64,000 bases of DNA from Mariniphaga sediminis (GCF_003573545.1 NZ_QWET01000020.1:1-64000), one strand, 5' to 3'. Counted from the first letter of the stretch, positions 1-7,518 are shown. The notes: generated by a model from the sequence alone, not told the origin. Translations and numbers: made by a program.

Positions 1-354
1 TTCCCAAGATCCATACTTGGATGTAGAAATTACTTTATTCCAATAAGAAAAACGGACTTTTTGCCGGCCTTGATTAATGCTACAAGTTATCTCTTTTGAT
101 GTTAGGTTTCCAAACCTTGCACACTTGATAAGAAAAGTAAACAAAAGAATCAAGAAGAAAACAAAGCTATCCTCGCGCTCTTGCCATTTTTAACGGCTTT
201 CGTATTACGGCTACTACAGCCTAAATGTCAATTCACCCCTACCCTTGCCCGCATTTTCTTCTTGCCAGCACCATAACTATCAAAATATCAATCGATTTAA
301 TGATGTTTACTATTTATTTCCAAAGAAATAATTTCTGAATTTAGATAGCAATTG
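1..354. other. Gene-free left edge
   Basis: I see no convincing coding frame, RNA gene or strong hairpin here. The stretch lies downstream of the DUF6527 gene, which is transcribed toward it. It is AT-rich, like the accessory genes that follow, and may hold the end of the same transferred segment, but no repeat or attachment site is visible. Confidence 0.5.
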
Positions 355-717
355 CTACTTACTACTTTTACTTTCAAGTTTTTCGAAATACAATTTTCTT
401 CTTATTTCTTCTGCTGAATTTCCAGCCGCTATTTCTTCCTCCGACCATTGATAAGACCATTTAATTTCACCATTGCGAATCCAATAATGAGACTTACATG
501 GTAACTGCCAATTGCCTATAGAAGGATATAAACTTGGTTTATCTTTTTTAATAGTTAATTGCCATTCTGTTGAATCGAGCGGAGTTATAATTTTATTTCC
601 ACATCCACATGGACACAAATGACCTGCAATACCGTATTTTTTCGAAACATATAAAATACCTGTTTCCAATTTATTAGGTAAGTATTTTACTTTCAGTAAT
701 TTAATACTATTTATCAT
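355..717 (-). CDS. DUF6527 family protein, probable zinc-binding partner of a Ubl system
   Basis: A 120-residue protein matching the pattern I know for DUF6527: an H-L-C-P-C-G-C-G cluster (His33, Cys35, Cys37, Cys39), then P-S-I-G-N-W near residue 66 and C-K-S-H-Y-W-I near 74-80 (Cys74, His77). The Cys/His pairs suggest a bound metal, probably zinc. DUF6527 genes recur beside ThiF/E1-like and ubiquitin-like genes in bacteria. From memory, unchecked, members have been proposed to act as peptidases on the ubiquitin-like protein. Its ATG overlaps the stop of the E1 gene by 4 bases (ATGA), so it is probably translationally coupled and last in the operon. Family call good; peptidase role is inference. 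Confidence 0.8.
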   Translation of the reverse strand: MINSIKLLKVKYLPNKLETGILYVSKKYGIAGHLCPCGCGNKIITPLDSTEWQLTIKKDKPSLYPSIGNWQLPCKSHYWIRNGEIKWSYQWSEEEIAAGNSAEEIRRKLYFEKLESKSSK

Positions 718-1889
718 TCACCTACACAATTAAACCCGTCAAGAGTGAATAACTGATGATAAAATTTTTCATCATCAGCATAAAAGCCTTTTAATTGCTT
801 GTACTTTATTATTGCCATACATGCATTTAAAGCATTTAATTCAGAAATTTGAATGTTATTCTTATAAATATCATCAGGCAGATCATCAAGAGGTGCCAAC
901 CTTTTATCAATTAATTCCTCTGAATTTTCTTTCGAATAAAAAGTTGTTCGGACAGTACCACTAATTTTATCATTCTCCCTCTCAAGCCCCATCCCAACAT
1001 CAATAAATGGTATTTTCATTTCGATTAAAAGCTTAAAAATTTCTCCACGAGATTTTCCTTTGTCAACACAAACAAATGCAAATGAGACTCCATTTAAATC
1101 ATCAAAAGAATCTGCTAAGATGTATTTGGATTTAATATTCAGATTAATCCTAAATCCTTCATACCGTTTCTGATAAACTTCTGATTTTCTTTTGCCTAAC
1201 TCTTCATCCTCTAATTTCCCGGGAGAACGAAAAGCATTATGGACATGGAACCAATCAAGATCAAATCCACGAATCTCTTTTACAGGAGTTTTAACCATAA
1301 AATCCAGAAGATATGCTCCAGTTCCTCCTAAACCTATGATAGCAACTACTTCCTCTTTAAACTTTGCTGAGAGATCTCCAATTTCCGCTCTACTTGTTAA
1401 GGTGTCACTATACTTGAAAATAGATTCCTCATTTACTTCAACATTTCTAAATGTCAAAGGATTGGCATCATATAATTCAATTGCAGGACCAGCTATAATG
1501 TTTACATAGCTTTCTATTTTCTCAAAATAGTCTCTGAAGCCATTTAAGGGTTTATTTGAAAATGACCGTTGTACCACAATATCTGCTGATACTAGCTGTA
1601 ATTTCGTTGGTCCCCCTCCGAGATTCCTAATCAAACTTCCATCAAGTTGACATGGGTGTGTCCCGCAAAAGAATATTTGATGATCTTCTTGTTTTACTTT
1701 TTTCTCATCAACATATACCAACTTAGACACAATTGCACCTATTTGAAGATTCTTTTTTTCATCTAAGTACGGTATGTCCCTTATTGCGAGATAACCACTA
1801 TCAACTGAAAGGGCGTATCCTTTTTCATAAAGCTGTCTGATATCCTGATTATGATTGACCAGTATGCTTAACTTTGAATTCCATTCCAT
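714..1889 (-). CDS. DUF6791-ThiF fusion, E2-like plus E1-like ubiquitin activation enzyme
   Basis: 391 residues in two parts. Residues about 15-160 match DUF6791, with I-P-Y-L near 39-42, the D-H-Q-I-F-F-C-G-T-H-P-C run near 69-80 and S-F-S-N-K-P near 109-114; I infer an E2-like role. Residues about 165-391 are a ThiF/E1 adenylation domain: G-L-G-G-T-G at 186-191, D-L-D near 210-212, then N and R-S-P-G near 218-224, and C-V-D-K-G-K-S-R near 274-281. The family activates the C-terminus of a ubiquitin-like protein with ATP. There is no cysteine where the E1 crossover loop is expected (about 311-330); cysteines are at 75, 80, 274, 357 and 388. The start overlaps the Ubl gene by 41 bases in another frame. 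No CxxC zinc pair is visible. Confidence 0.85.
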   Translation of the reverse strand: MEWNSKLSILVNHNQDIRQLYEKGYALSVDSGYLAIRDIPYLDEKKNLQIGAIVSKLVYVDEKKVKQEDHQIFFCGTHPCQLDGSLIRNLGGGPTKLQLVSADIVVQRSFSNKPLNGFRDYFEKIESYVNIIAGPAIELYDANPLTFRNVEVNEESIFKYSDTLTSRAEIGDLSAKFKEEVVAIIGLGGTGAYLLDFMVKTPVKEIRGFDLDWFHVHNAFRSPGKLEDEELGKRKSEVYQKRYEGFRINLNIKSKYILADSFDDLNGVSFAFVCVDKGKSRGEIFKLLIEMKIPFIDVGMGLERENDKISGTVRTTFYSKENSEELIDKRLAPLDDLPDDIYKNNIQISELNALNACMAIIKYKQLKGFYADDEKFYHQLFTLDGFNCVGE

Positions 1890-2094
1890 CTTTTACTTGT
1901 ACGTTACTTCCTGGTGATAAAATACCAGTAGGTTTGTTTCCTTGACCTCTTTTGTATGTAACCGAATATGTTCTCTCTGGATGTTGGGGAAAGTCAGGGA
2001 AAGCAAGGGTTACAACCTCGTCATAAGTTATTTTTTCTTTTTCAACTTCATGTGGTGTTCCATTTACCACGATTGTTACTTCTTTTTTTGCCAT
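1849..2094 (-). CDS. Ubiquitin-like (multiubiquitin-type) single-domain protein
   Basis: 81 residues with a beta-grasp pattern: a first strand-turn-strand (V-T-I-V-V-N-G-T-P-H-E-V), a helix around 24-32, the Y-S-V-T-Y-K-R-G strand at 43-50, and a closing G-S-N-V-Q-V-K-D-G-M-E-F-K-V strand. It resembles the multiubiquitin family (PF14452 by memory), but with one domain instead of tandem copies. It ends T-G-Q-S, so Gly79 would become the C-terminal residue if two residues were removed. It sits directly before the E1 gene and overlaps it by 41 bases, and is followed by a DUF6527 gene; this order fits a substrate, its activating enzyme and a processing factor. Confidence 0.8.
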   Translation of the reverse strand: MAKKEVTIVVNGTPHEVEKEKITYDEVVTLAFPDFPQHPERTYSVTYKRGQGNKPTGILSPGSNVQVKDGMEFKVKHTGQS

Positions 2095-2168
2095 GATTCT
2101 AAATATTTAATTGTTTAACCATTATTTGTTCTGTTATACTTTGGATTTTGACCTCCATGATTTTTTCT

Positions 2169-2366
2169 TTAATTATTTAATTGCCTAGCTTCTTCACTTT
2201 TAGCTCCATATTCAGTTTTTGCTTTTCCAACTTGTTGAATGTGTGAGAATTTTTTCCTGTCTGCTTCGTGTTCTTTTGCTCTCTTTTCAAGGTCATTTGT
2301 AGTACCTTTGTAAACAATCTTCTGTCCTAACTTAAGATTGTAATTGTATGTATTTCTTTTTGTCAT
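2169..2366 (-). CDS. Small GIY-YIG-like protein, possibly truncated by a stop codon
   Basis: 65 residues containing K-I-V-Y-K-G-T-T-N-D-L-E-K-R-A-K-E-H, which resembles the first half of a GIY-YIG module (Y...G.T.dle.R...H). The second catalytic half is absent, so nuclease activity is doubtful. After the TAA at 2169-2171 the same frame continues for 17 codons to a second TAA at 2115-2117 and encodes a tail with H-G-G-Q-N-P-K-Y-N, which looks protein-like. One base change of the stop to TAT would restore an 83-residue protein. It is first in the operon, 74 bases before the Ubl gene and downstream of a good promoter box. Confidence 0.6.
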   Translation of the reverse strand: MTKRNTYNYNLKLGQKIVYKGTTNDLEKRAKEHEADRKKFSHIQQVGKAKTEYGAKSEEARQLNN

Positions 2367-2407
2367 ATCAAAATTAATAATTACATTAGTGAAACAATTT
2401 GTTACAC

Positions 2408-2435
2408 CAAAGATACGTTAAACTTATGAAACAAA
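2408..2435 (-). promoter_or_regulatory. Probable promoter of the Ubl operon
   Basis: On the minus strand 2415-2408 reads TATCTTTG, an exact match to the Bacteroidota -7 element TAnnTTTG, and TTTG lies at 2435-2432 with a 16-base spacer (shorter than the usual 19-20). The start of the first gene is about 42 bases downstream. Short inverted pieces (CGTTA/TAACG, GTTAC/GTAAC) surround it between about 2400 and 2445 and could be repressor half-sites for the divergent XRE protein; that is a guess. Confidence 0.5.
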
Positions 2436-2468
2436 GCGTAACGACAAAGAAACATTTATAAACAAATT

Positions 2469-2792
2469 ATGAACAGCGAGCTTAAAATTGACTTGTTATC
2501 CCGAATGATCAAAGAAAAACGAGGAAGTACTGGTTTAAGAACTTCAGCCCAAGAAATTGGTGGAATAAGTGCTCCAACGTTGTCAAGAATTGAAAAGGGC
2601 AATGTGCCAGACGTAGATACATTCATTAAAATCTGTAAATGGTTGGGAGTATCAACCGATACTTTCATTAATTCTGAACATAGTAATTCAAGACAGAAAC
2701 TAATTGGACATTTGAGAGCAGATAGAGAACTTGAACCAGATACTATCGAGATGCTTGTTAAATTAATAGATATGGCCTATAAAAAGTTGTGA
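2469..2792 (+). CDS. XRE-family helix-turn-helix repressor
   Basis: 107 residues with a Cro/C1-type helix-turn-helix over about residues 8-68 (recognition part near S-A-P-T-L-S-R-I-E-K-G) and a helical tail of about 35 residues. Such proteins are usually dimeric repressors. It is divergent from the Ubl operon, about 100 bases away, and its stop overlaps the GTG start of the ImmA/IrrE gene by 4 bases (GTGA). In this arrangement the partner peptidase normally cleaves or destabilises the repressor. Likely targets are its own promoter and the divergent operon, by inference. Confidence 0.85.
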   Translation: MNSELKIDLLSRMIKEKRGSTGLRTSAQEIGGISAPTLSRIEKGNVPDVDTFIKICKWLGVSTDTFINSEHSNSRQKLIGHLRADRELEPDTIEMLVKLIDMAYKKL

Positions 2793-3355
2793 GTACTAAA
2801 AAGAACATATTAAAAAGGGGATTCAAGGCTGAAGCTGAGCGTATTTCCGAGCAATTGAGAATAGAATTAAATGTTCCCATTTATGATGAACTCTGTGCCT
2901 TCAAATTAGCGAAATATTTAGGTGTTGAAATTTTTATACCCCGAGAGCTTGGTTGTTCGGGACATGAAGAGAAGAAGTTATTATTGGAATCAGGCTGGTC
3001 AGCATTTACATCAAATAAGGAAGGTCAATACTTTATTATTCATAATAATTCACATAGTCCCAAAAGACAACAAAGTAATTTGATGCATGAACTCGCTCAT
3101 ATTATTCGTAAACATGAAATCTCGGAAGAAATAAAAAATTTACCATACTTCATGCGCTATTACAATCCAGAACAAGAAGCGGAGGCTGAGTATTTAGGAG
3201 CGGCTCTTCAATTACCACGTAAAGGGCTGCTGTACCATTTAAAATATGGAAAATCAACACATGAAATTGCAGATCATTTTAGAGCTAGTTACAAAATGAC
3301 CAATTTTAGAATTAATAATTCAGGATTGAAAAAACAAATTAGTTATTGGAAATAG
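2789..3355 (+). CDS. ImmA/IrrE family metallopeptidase
   Basis: 188 residues with the zinc peptidase motif H-E-L-A-H at 100-104 and an acidic stretch E-Q-E-A-E-A-E-Y-L-G-A-A-L-Q-L-P near 128-143 that supplies the third ligand, as in the COG2856 (ImmA/IrrE) family. It begins with GTG inside the XRE stop codon, so the two are co-translated. Family members cut a partner repressor after a stress signal: ImmA with ImmR, IrrE with DdrO, CapP with CapH in CBASS loci. Placement beside a Ubl operon suggests it releases that operon from repression. Confidence 0.85.
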   Translation: MSTKKNILKRGFKAEAERISEQLRIELNVPIYDELCAFKLAKYLGVEIFIPRELGCSGHEEKKLLLESGWSAFTSNKEGQYFIIHNNSHSPKRQQSNLMHELAHIIRKHEISEEIKNLPYFMRYYNPEQEAEAEYLGAALQLPRKGLLYHLKYGKSTHEIADHFRASYKMTNFRINNSGLKKQISYWK

Positions 3356-3704
3356 CACTCCACACCCATTTGCTCCGTTACTCTCCGCAAAAGAGTGTTC
3401 CGTTTAGGAAGTTCAGAATTCCAAAACTTTTTGCCAACCCACTAGATCGTGCTAAAACTGAGTTTTTATAAAGAAGGAAAAACCAGAAAAATATAGCCAA
3501 AGCTATATTAATATAATGCACCACATTATAGGACAAACGTATTTATATTATATTTTGGAATACCAGGCATATTTACGTCCAGCTCTGCTGGTTTGCATAA
3601 AATCAGTTATCGCGACGTTTAAGTCCGATATCGGTAAAGATTTTATGTAAAAGTTTATACAGTAAATCTTGTGTACGCTTGCTTTTGTATAGGTTTCCAA
3701 ATGA
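3356..3704. other. Non-coding stretch with several palindromes
   Basis: No gene is seen. It contains CCAGC-tct-GCTGG (3579-3591), a perfect 9-base inverted pair CATAAAATC (3596-3604)/GATTTTATG (3639-3647), and between them a perfect 10-base palindrome CCGATATCGG (3625-3634). Near 3388-3412 there is weak similarity to the IS3 fragment at 5169-5192. It separates the ImmA gene from the end of the converging PP-loop gene and could be a recombination site or a degraded insertion end. Confidence 0.4.
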
Positions 3705-4850
3705 TTAACAGTTGGATACCCCATTAAATATAATTTTTTTCATAACATCCAGAGCAGGTCTAATATCAAGATCTTCACTTTGAAAATAATTTTTCAAAAA
3801 CTCAATCTCCTTCTTTTCCTTTTTTAATGCTTCGTCTCTTGAAATCATGTCATTTCGGGCAAGTACTGCAAGCTTAAATCCTGAATCGGTCAATCCCGTT
3901 CTTTTCAAGCAAGTAAAATTTGAAAAATCGTGCAGTAAGCAATCCATTTTGGCTTCTCTGTCCGCTGGTGCTTTCCAGCCCACATTTTCTTCCAATATTT
4001 TTATTTGATAAAATGGATCGTACGGTATATAATCATAAAAATACAGCGTTTCGGTTTTTTTATTTCTAAATGAAACTTGCAAATAAGGTGTAAATTTATA
4101 AAAACCACCGGGTGCATTAAGCTTAATGTTATCCAGTACCATATTTTTTAGAAACATCATATAATGAAACAATGCACTAACTTTTGATTTAACAGATATT
4201 TTATCTCTTAAAATTATTTTTCCGATAGAAATTAGAGTGCTATACATTTGCTTTCTAATTAATTTAAAACTTGCAAATTCATCCCTGAAGTGAGAAGCAG
4301 AAGGTTTAAGTAAACTTGATGCACTGTCTTCATAATCAGTAGATCCCCAAATTATATACTTGGTTCCTTGCTTTTTTGCCTCGTTAATTGCTACTGTACG
4401 AATATTATTTTCACAATTCGTACAATAAGAACCAACCCTTCCAGTATAGTATGATACTTTCCAAGCATGCTGAACGATTTTCCTACGGTAAGGAGATGCA
4501 TATTTTATGACCAAATCAACATTTAACTTTTCACAGATTCCTTTTACGTTGTTTTTAGCTTCTTCAGTAGCAAATCCACTATCGAAGTAAACCGCTAAAG
4601 GATTTAATCCCATTTTTTTAACAAGATAATATAATATATAAGAACTGTCTTTACCTCCACTTATGGGTACAATACAATTATATTTTTCTTCTTTACCAAG
4701 TTCTAGTGTTGATTGTAAAATTTTATCTTGATTGGTCTTCGACTTATTTCCCAAAATTTTTGAGTTCGATTGACAAAATGAACATTCACCATTTTGTATC
4801 TTAACATTTGGATAGCTATCTGGTACAATACACTTTGAACAAATTGCCAT
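3705..4850 (-). CDS. PP-loop N-acetyl-sugar amidotransferase-like protein
   Basis: 381 residues. The N-terminus has two Cys pairs (C4-x2-C7 and C23-x2-C26) with I-V-P-D-S-Y-P between them, like the C-x-x-C-v-m-P-D start of the WbpG/PseA-type N-acetyl sugar amidotransferases. The PP-loop S-G-G-K-D-S at 64-69 binds ATP. A further C-T-N-C near 143-146 precedes an I-R-T-V-A helix. Family members use ammonia to convert an acetamido sugar in surface polysaccharide synthesis, normally with a HisH/HisF-like pair. No such partner or sugar gene is here, so the gene looks orphaned or transferred. Confident on PP-loop, less so on the substrate. Confidence 0.7.
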   Translation of the reverse strand: MAICSKCIVPDSYPNVKIQNGECSFCQSNSKILGNKSKTNQDKILQSTLELGKEEKYNCIVPISGGKDSSYILYYLVKKMGLNPLAVYFDSGFATEEAKNNVKGICEKLNVDLVIKYASPYRRKIVQHAWKVSYYTGRVGSYCTNCENNIRTVAINEAKKQGTKYIIWGSTDYEDSASSLLKPSASHFRDEFASFKLIRKQMYSTLISIGKIILRDKISVKSKVSALFHYMMFLKNMVLDNIKLNAPGGFYKFTPYLQVSFRNKKTETLYFYDYIPYDPFYQIKILEENVGWKAPADREAKMDCLLHDFSNFTCLKRTGLTDSGFKLAVLARNDMISRDEALKKEKKEIEFLKNYFQSEDLDIRPALDVMKKIIFNGVSNC

Positions 4851-5051
4851 ATTTCAGTATTTTAATAGAATACTATTGTCTGGAATATAATTCTTAATTT
4901 TATTGTAACTACAATTTACAACTTTAAATGAATTCTACCTTGACAGATTTATAAATTCTTCATTCCTATGTAATTTCCCCTTTTTCAATGTGATAATATG
5001 GTTCTGTCAAGGGCGACTGAGGAATGAAGTCGTTCATATACTTTGTCAGAT

Positions 5052-5201
5052 TCATGAATCATATTTTTCTTTACTTTTCAGTTTTTTATTTGTTTCCTCC
5101 CGGACTTTATCCAACGATTGGAACAGGTAACCATCCAAAACAGTTCTTCTGTATATTCCGTTTAGGTGTTCAACAAAAGCGTTCTGTGTAGGAAGCTTTT
5201 A
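5052..5201 (-). pseudogene. IS3-family transposase fragment
   Basis: Read on the minus strand, 5192-5052 encodes [15 protein letters not shown], then [15 protein letters not shown] and a stop. This is the C-terminal rve/integrase-core segment of IS3-type OrfB transposases (usual form K-P-T-Q-N-A-F-I-E-R-F-N). The catalytic glutamate region and everything upstream is missing, and the tail after V-R-E is not the usual W-x-x-x-Y-N. It is a dead remnant, with no intact terminal repeats seen in 4851-5357, which otherwise appears gene-free. Confidence 0.75.
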
Positions 5202-5357
5202 AACTGCCCGGAAATATTAATAGTTTACTGTTCATAACTTGTAATCATCCCGAATTATCCTGTACCGGGAGTTCTAAAATTATACTTATTTTAGCAGTTT
5301 ATAATATTTGAAGTTTAACTTCGTTTTTGTTTTAAATTTTAAAGAATAGAAAAACCC

Positions 5358-6050
5358 ATGCTGAAACTTTTAACGATTCAGGCCGATTTAACAACTGAAT
5401 TAGATACATTGGCCGCAGAACCAGGAGGAATCTCAACAAAGTTTATCGATTTGGCTTTTAAAGGCGGATGGATTATGATTCCTATTATTTTACTGTCGAT
5501 TATTGCGGTATATATCTTTTTCGACCGGTATTTCGCCATAAAAAAGGCCGGCAAATTTGACACCGGGCTTTTGGAGAAGATTAAAGTTTACATTACCAGC
5601 GGAAAAATAGACGAAGCTTTAATGCTTTGCCGGGGCAGTTCTAACCCGGCATCGCGGATGCTTGAAAAAGGGATCAGCCGCATTGGCAGGCCTTTAACCG
5701 ATGTAAATGCAGCCATTGAAAACGTGGGGAACCTGGAAATTTCCAAGCTGGAAAAAGGACTTCCGGTGCTGGCGTCGGTAGCTGGCGGTGCACCCATGCT
5801 CGGATTTCTTGGAACTGTAATGGGGATGATTCAGGCTTTTTATGACATGGCAAATGCCGGAAACAACATCGATGTAACTCTTTTGTCTACAGGCATTTAT
5901 CAGGCTATGGTGACTACGGTTGCCGGACTTATTGTCGGGATTATCGCCTATTTTGCCTACAATATTTTGGTAACAAATGTTGAGAAAGTGGTTTTCAAAA
6001 TGGAAGCTACCACTTCAGAATTTATGGATCTACTGAATGAACCTGCATAA
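5358..6050 (+). CDS. exbB: MotA/TolQ/ExbB proton channel protein
   Basis: 230 residues. A first membrane segment at about 35-52 follows a short periplasmic N-terminus. Two further segments, A-S-V-A-G-G-A-P-M-L-G-F-L-G-T-V-M-G-M near 138-156 and a Gly/Ala-rich one near 180-200, form the MotA_ExbB core. With ExbD it makes the inner-membrane motor that uses the proton gradient to energise TonB. The gene starts an exbB-exbD-tonB operon (10 bases to exbD). The window has three TonB-dependent systems that such a motor could drive. Confidence 0.92.
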   Translation: MLKLLTIQADLTTELDTLAAEPGGISTKFIDLAFKGGWIMIPIILLSIIAVYIFFDRYFAIKKAGKFDTGLLEKIKVYITSGKIDEALMLCRGSSNPASRMLEKGISRIGRPLTDVNAAIENVGNLEISKLEKGLPVLASVAGGAPMLGFLGTVMGMIQAFYDMANAGNNIDVTLLSTGIYQAMVTTVAGLIVGIIAYFAYNILVTNVEKVVFKMEATTSEFMDLLNEPA

Positions 6051-6060
6051 TCACTAAAAA

Positions 6061-6471
6061 ATGGCTTTAAAACGCAGAAACAAAGTAAATGCAGCCTTCA
6101 GCATGTCGTCTATGACGGATATTGTATTTTTGCTATTGATATTTTTTATGGTGACATCTACCCTGGTGGCTCCCAATGCCTTAAAGCTTTTGTTGCCGCA
6201 AAGCAACAACCAGACTGCTGCCAAGCCGATAACCACCATTTCCATTACAAAGGATTTGAAGTACTATATCAATGACGAAGGGAAAATACGGCGTATTGAA
6301 TTCAGGGAAATCGAATCTTTTTTACAAAACCGGTATGGTGTTGGCAATGATGATATTTACATTTCACTTCATGCTGAAAAATCGGTTCCGTGGGACGAAG
6401 TGGTAAAAATTATGAACATCGCACGGAAGAATAAATATAAAATGATAGCTGCTACAGCTCCCGAAAGCTAA
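6061..6471 (+). CDS. exbD: ExbD/TolR biopolymer transport protein
   Basis: 136 residues: short cytoplasmic N-terminus, one membrane helix at about 18-38 with the conserved aspartate in S-M-T-D-I-V-F (proton-carrying residue of ExbD/TolR), then a periplasmic domain. It follows exbB by 10 bases, and tonB starts directly after its stop codon. Only one ExbD is present; many Bacteroidota have two in tandem. Confidence 0.92.
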   Translation: MALKRRNKVNAAFSMSSMTDIVFLLLIFFMVTSTLVAPNALKLLLPQSNNQTAAKPITTISITKDLKYYINDEGKIRRIEFREIESFLQNRYGVGNDDIYISLHAEKSVPWDEVVKIMNIARKNKYKMIAATAPES

Positions 6472-7500
6472 ATGAATTATATCCGACAACATAAGAAAGG
6501 AATTATCGGGACAACTATATTTCATCTCATTGTCCTGCTATTGCTTATTTTCATGGGTTTTTTTACTCCGCTTCCGTTGCCGGGTGAAGAAGGTATTCTG
6601 GTTAATTTTGGTACAAGCGACCAGGGATTGGGCGAAAGGGAACCCAGTCCGCCGCAGCGCCAACCGAGGCCATCGCCTCCCGTTCAGCAAGAAGAACAGA
6701 CAACTCCCCCACCTCCGCAACAGGTTACTCCTCCCCCTGCAAGTCAGCCAGAACCGGCTGAAGAAGTTGCTATGACGCAGGATTACGAGGAAACTGCCGC
6801 CATTGATGCTGCAGAAAAAAAACGACAGGAAGAAGCAGAGCGTAAACGCCGGATTGAAGAACAACGGCGCAAACAGCAACAGGCGGAACAACAGAGAAAA
6901 GCTGAGGCTGAAAGGCAAAAGCAAGCTGAAATTGAGCGTCAGCGTCAGGCCGAACTGGAGAGGCAACGACAGGCTGAGTTGGAACGCCAGCGGCGGGAAG
7001 AAGCTGAACGAAAAAGAAAAGAGGAAGAGCAGCGACGAATTGCCGAAATTAATTCGCGCGCCCAAGGGGCTTTTGGTGACAATAAAAGCGGCTCTGAAGG
7101 ACAGGGAACCAGCGACAGTCAAGGTCAGGGTGTAACTTTTCCCGGTGGAAACCAGGGGGTTCCCACCGGAGATCCGAATGCCGGAACTTATGGCCCCGGA
7201 GGTAGTGGATCCGGCAATCAGGGAGCAGGGATTTCTTATAACCTGTCAGGACGAAGCGCCCGTTCTTTGCCTAAGCCTGTTTATCCCGGAGATGATGAAG
7301 GCCTGGTTGTGGTGAAGGTTACGGTTGATAAAAATGGAAATGTAACAGCAGCAGATCCCGGTGCAAGGGGAACGACCATTATGAATCAGAAATTCTGGAA
7401 TGAAGCCAGACAAGCTGCTTTAAAGGCAAAATTCAATGTGGATGAAAGTGCCCCCGCTTTCCAGCAGGGGACAATTTCATACCGTTTCAGACTGAATTAA
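6472..7500 (+). CDS. tonB: TonB energy transducer with long charged linker
   Basis: 342 residues. An N-terminal membrane anchor (about 10-30) is followed by a Pro-rich segment (about 55-95), a long Arg/Glu/Gln/Lys-rich coiled-coil-like segment (about 110-190), a Gly-rich stretch (about 195-250) and a TonB C-terminal domain (about 255-342, with L-P-K-P-V-Y-P and ending Y-R-F-R-L-N). It spans the periplasm and passes energy to outer-membrane receptors. It begins at the base after the exbD stop. The linker resembles TolA-type linkers, but the C-terminal domain reads as TonB. Confidence 0.88.
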   Translation: MNYIRQHKKGIIGTTIFHLIVLLLLIFMGFFTPLPLPGEEGILVNFGTSDQGLGEREPSPPQRQPRPSPPVQQEEQTTPPPPQQVTPPPASQPEPAEEVAMTQDYEETAAIDAAEKKRQEEAERKRRIEEQRRKQQQAEQQRKAEAERQKQAEIERQRQAELERQRQAELERQRREEAERKRKEEEQRRIAEINSRAQGAFGDNKSGSEGQGTSDSQGQGVTFPGGNQGVPTGDPNAGTYGPGGSGSGNQGAGISYNLSGRSARSLPKPVYPGDDEGLVVVKVTVDKNGNVTAADPGARGTTIMNQKFWNEARQAALKAKFNVDESAPAFQQGTISYRFRLN

Positions 7501-7518
7501 TTTCTTTCCCGGTGAGTT

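Noticed and set aside
1192-1509. Plus-strand frame opposite the E2/E1 fusion gene
   Set aside because: Antisense to a domain-supported gene, with no recognisable product.
2099-2160. A 19-codon ATG frame between the GIY-YIG-like and Ubl genes
   Set aside because: Too short, no similarity, and the other reading of this stretch (the extended GIY-YIG-like tail) looks more protein-like.
3388-3412. Second IS3 transposase fragment
   Set aside because: Only about 20 bases resemble the fragment at 5169-5192, with several mismatches, and the translation is not conserved. Mentioned as weak similarity only.
6538-7135. Long overlapping open frames in several frames across the tonB linker
   Set aside because: They result from the repetitive Arg/Glu/Gln codons of the TonB linker; no start context, domain or separate promoter supports them.
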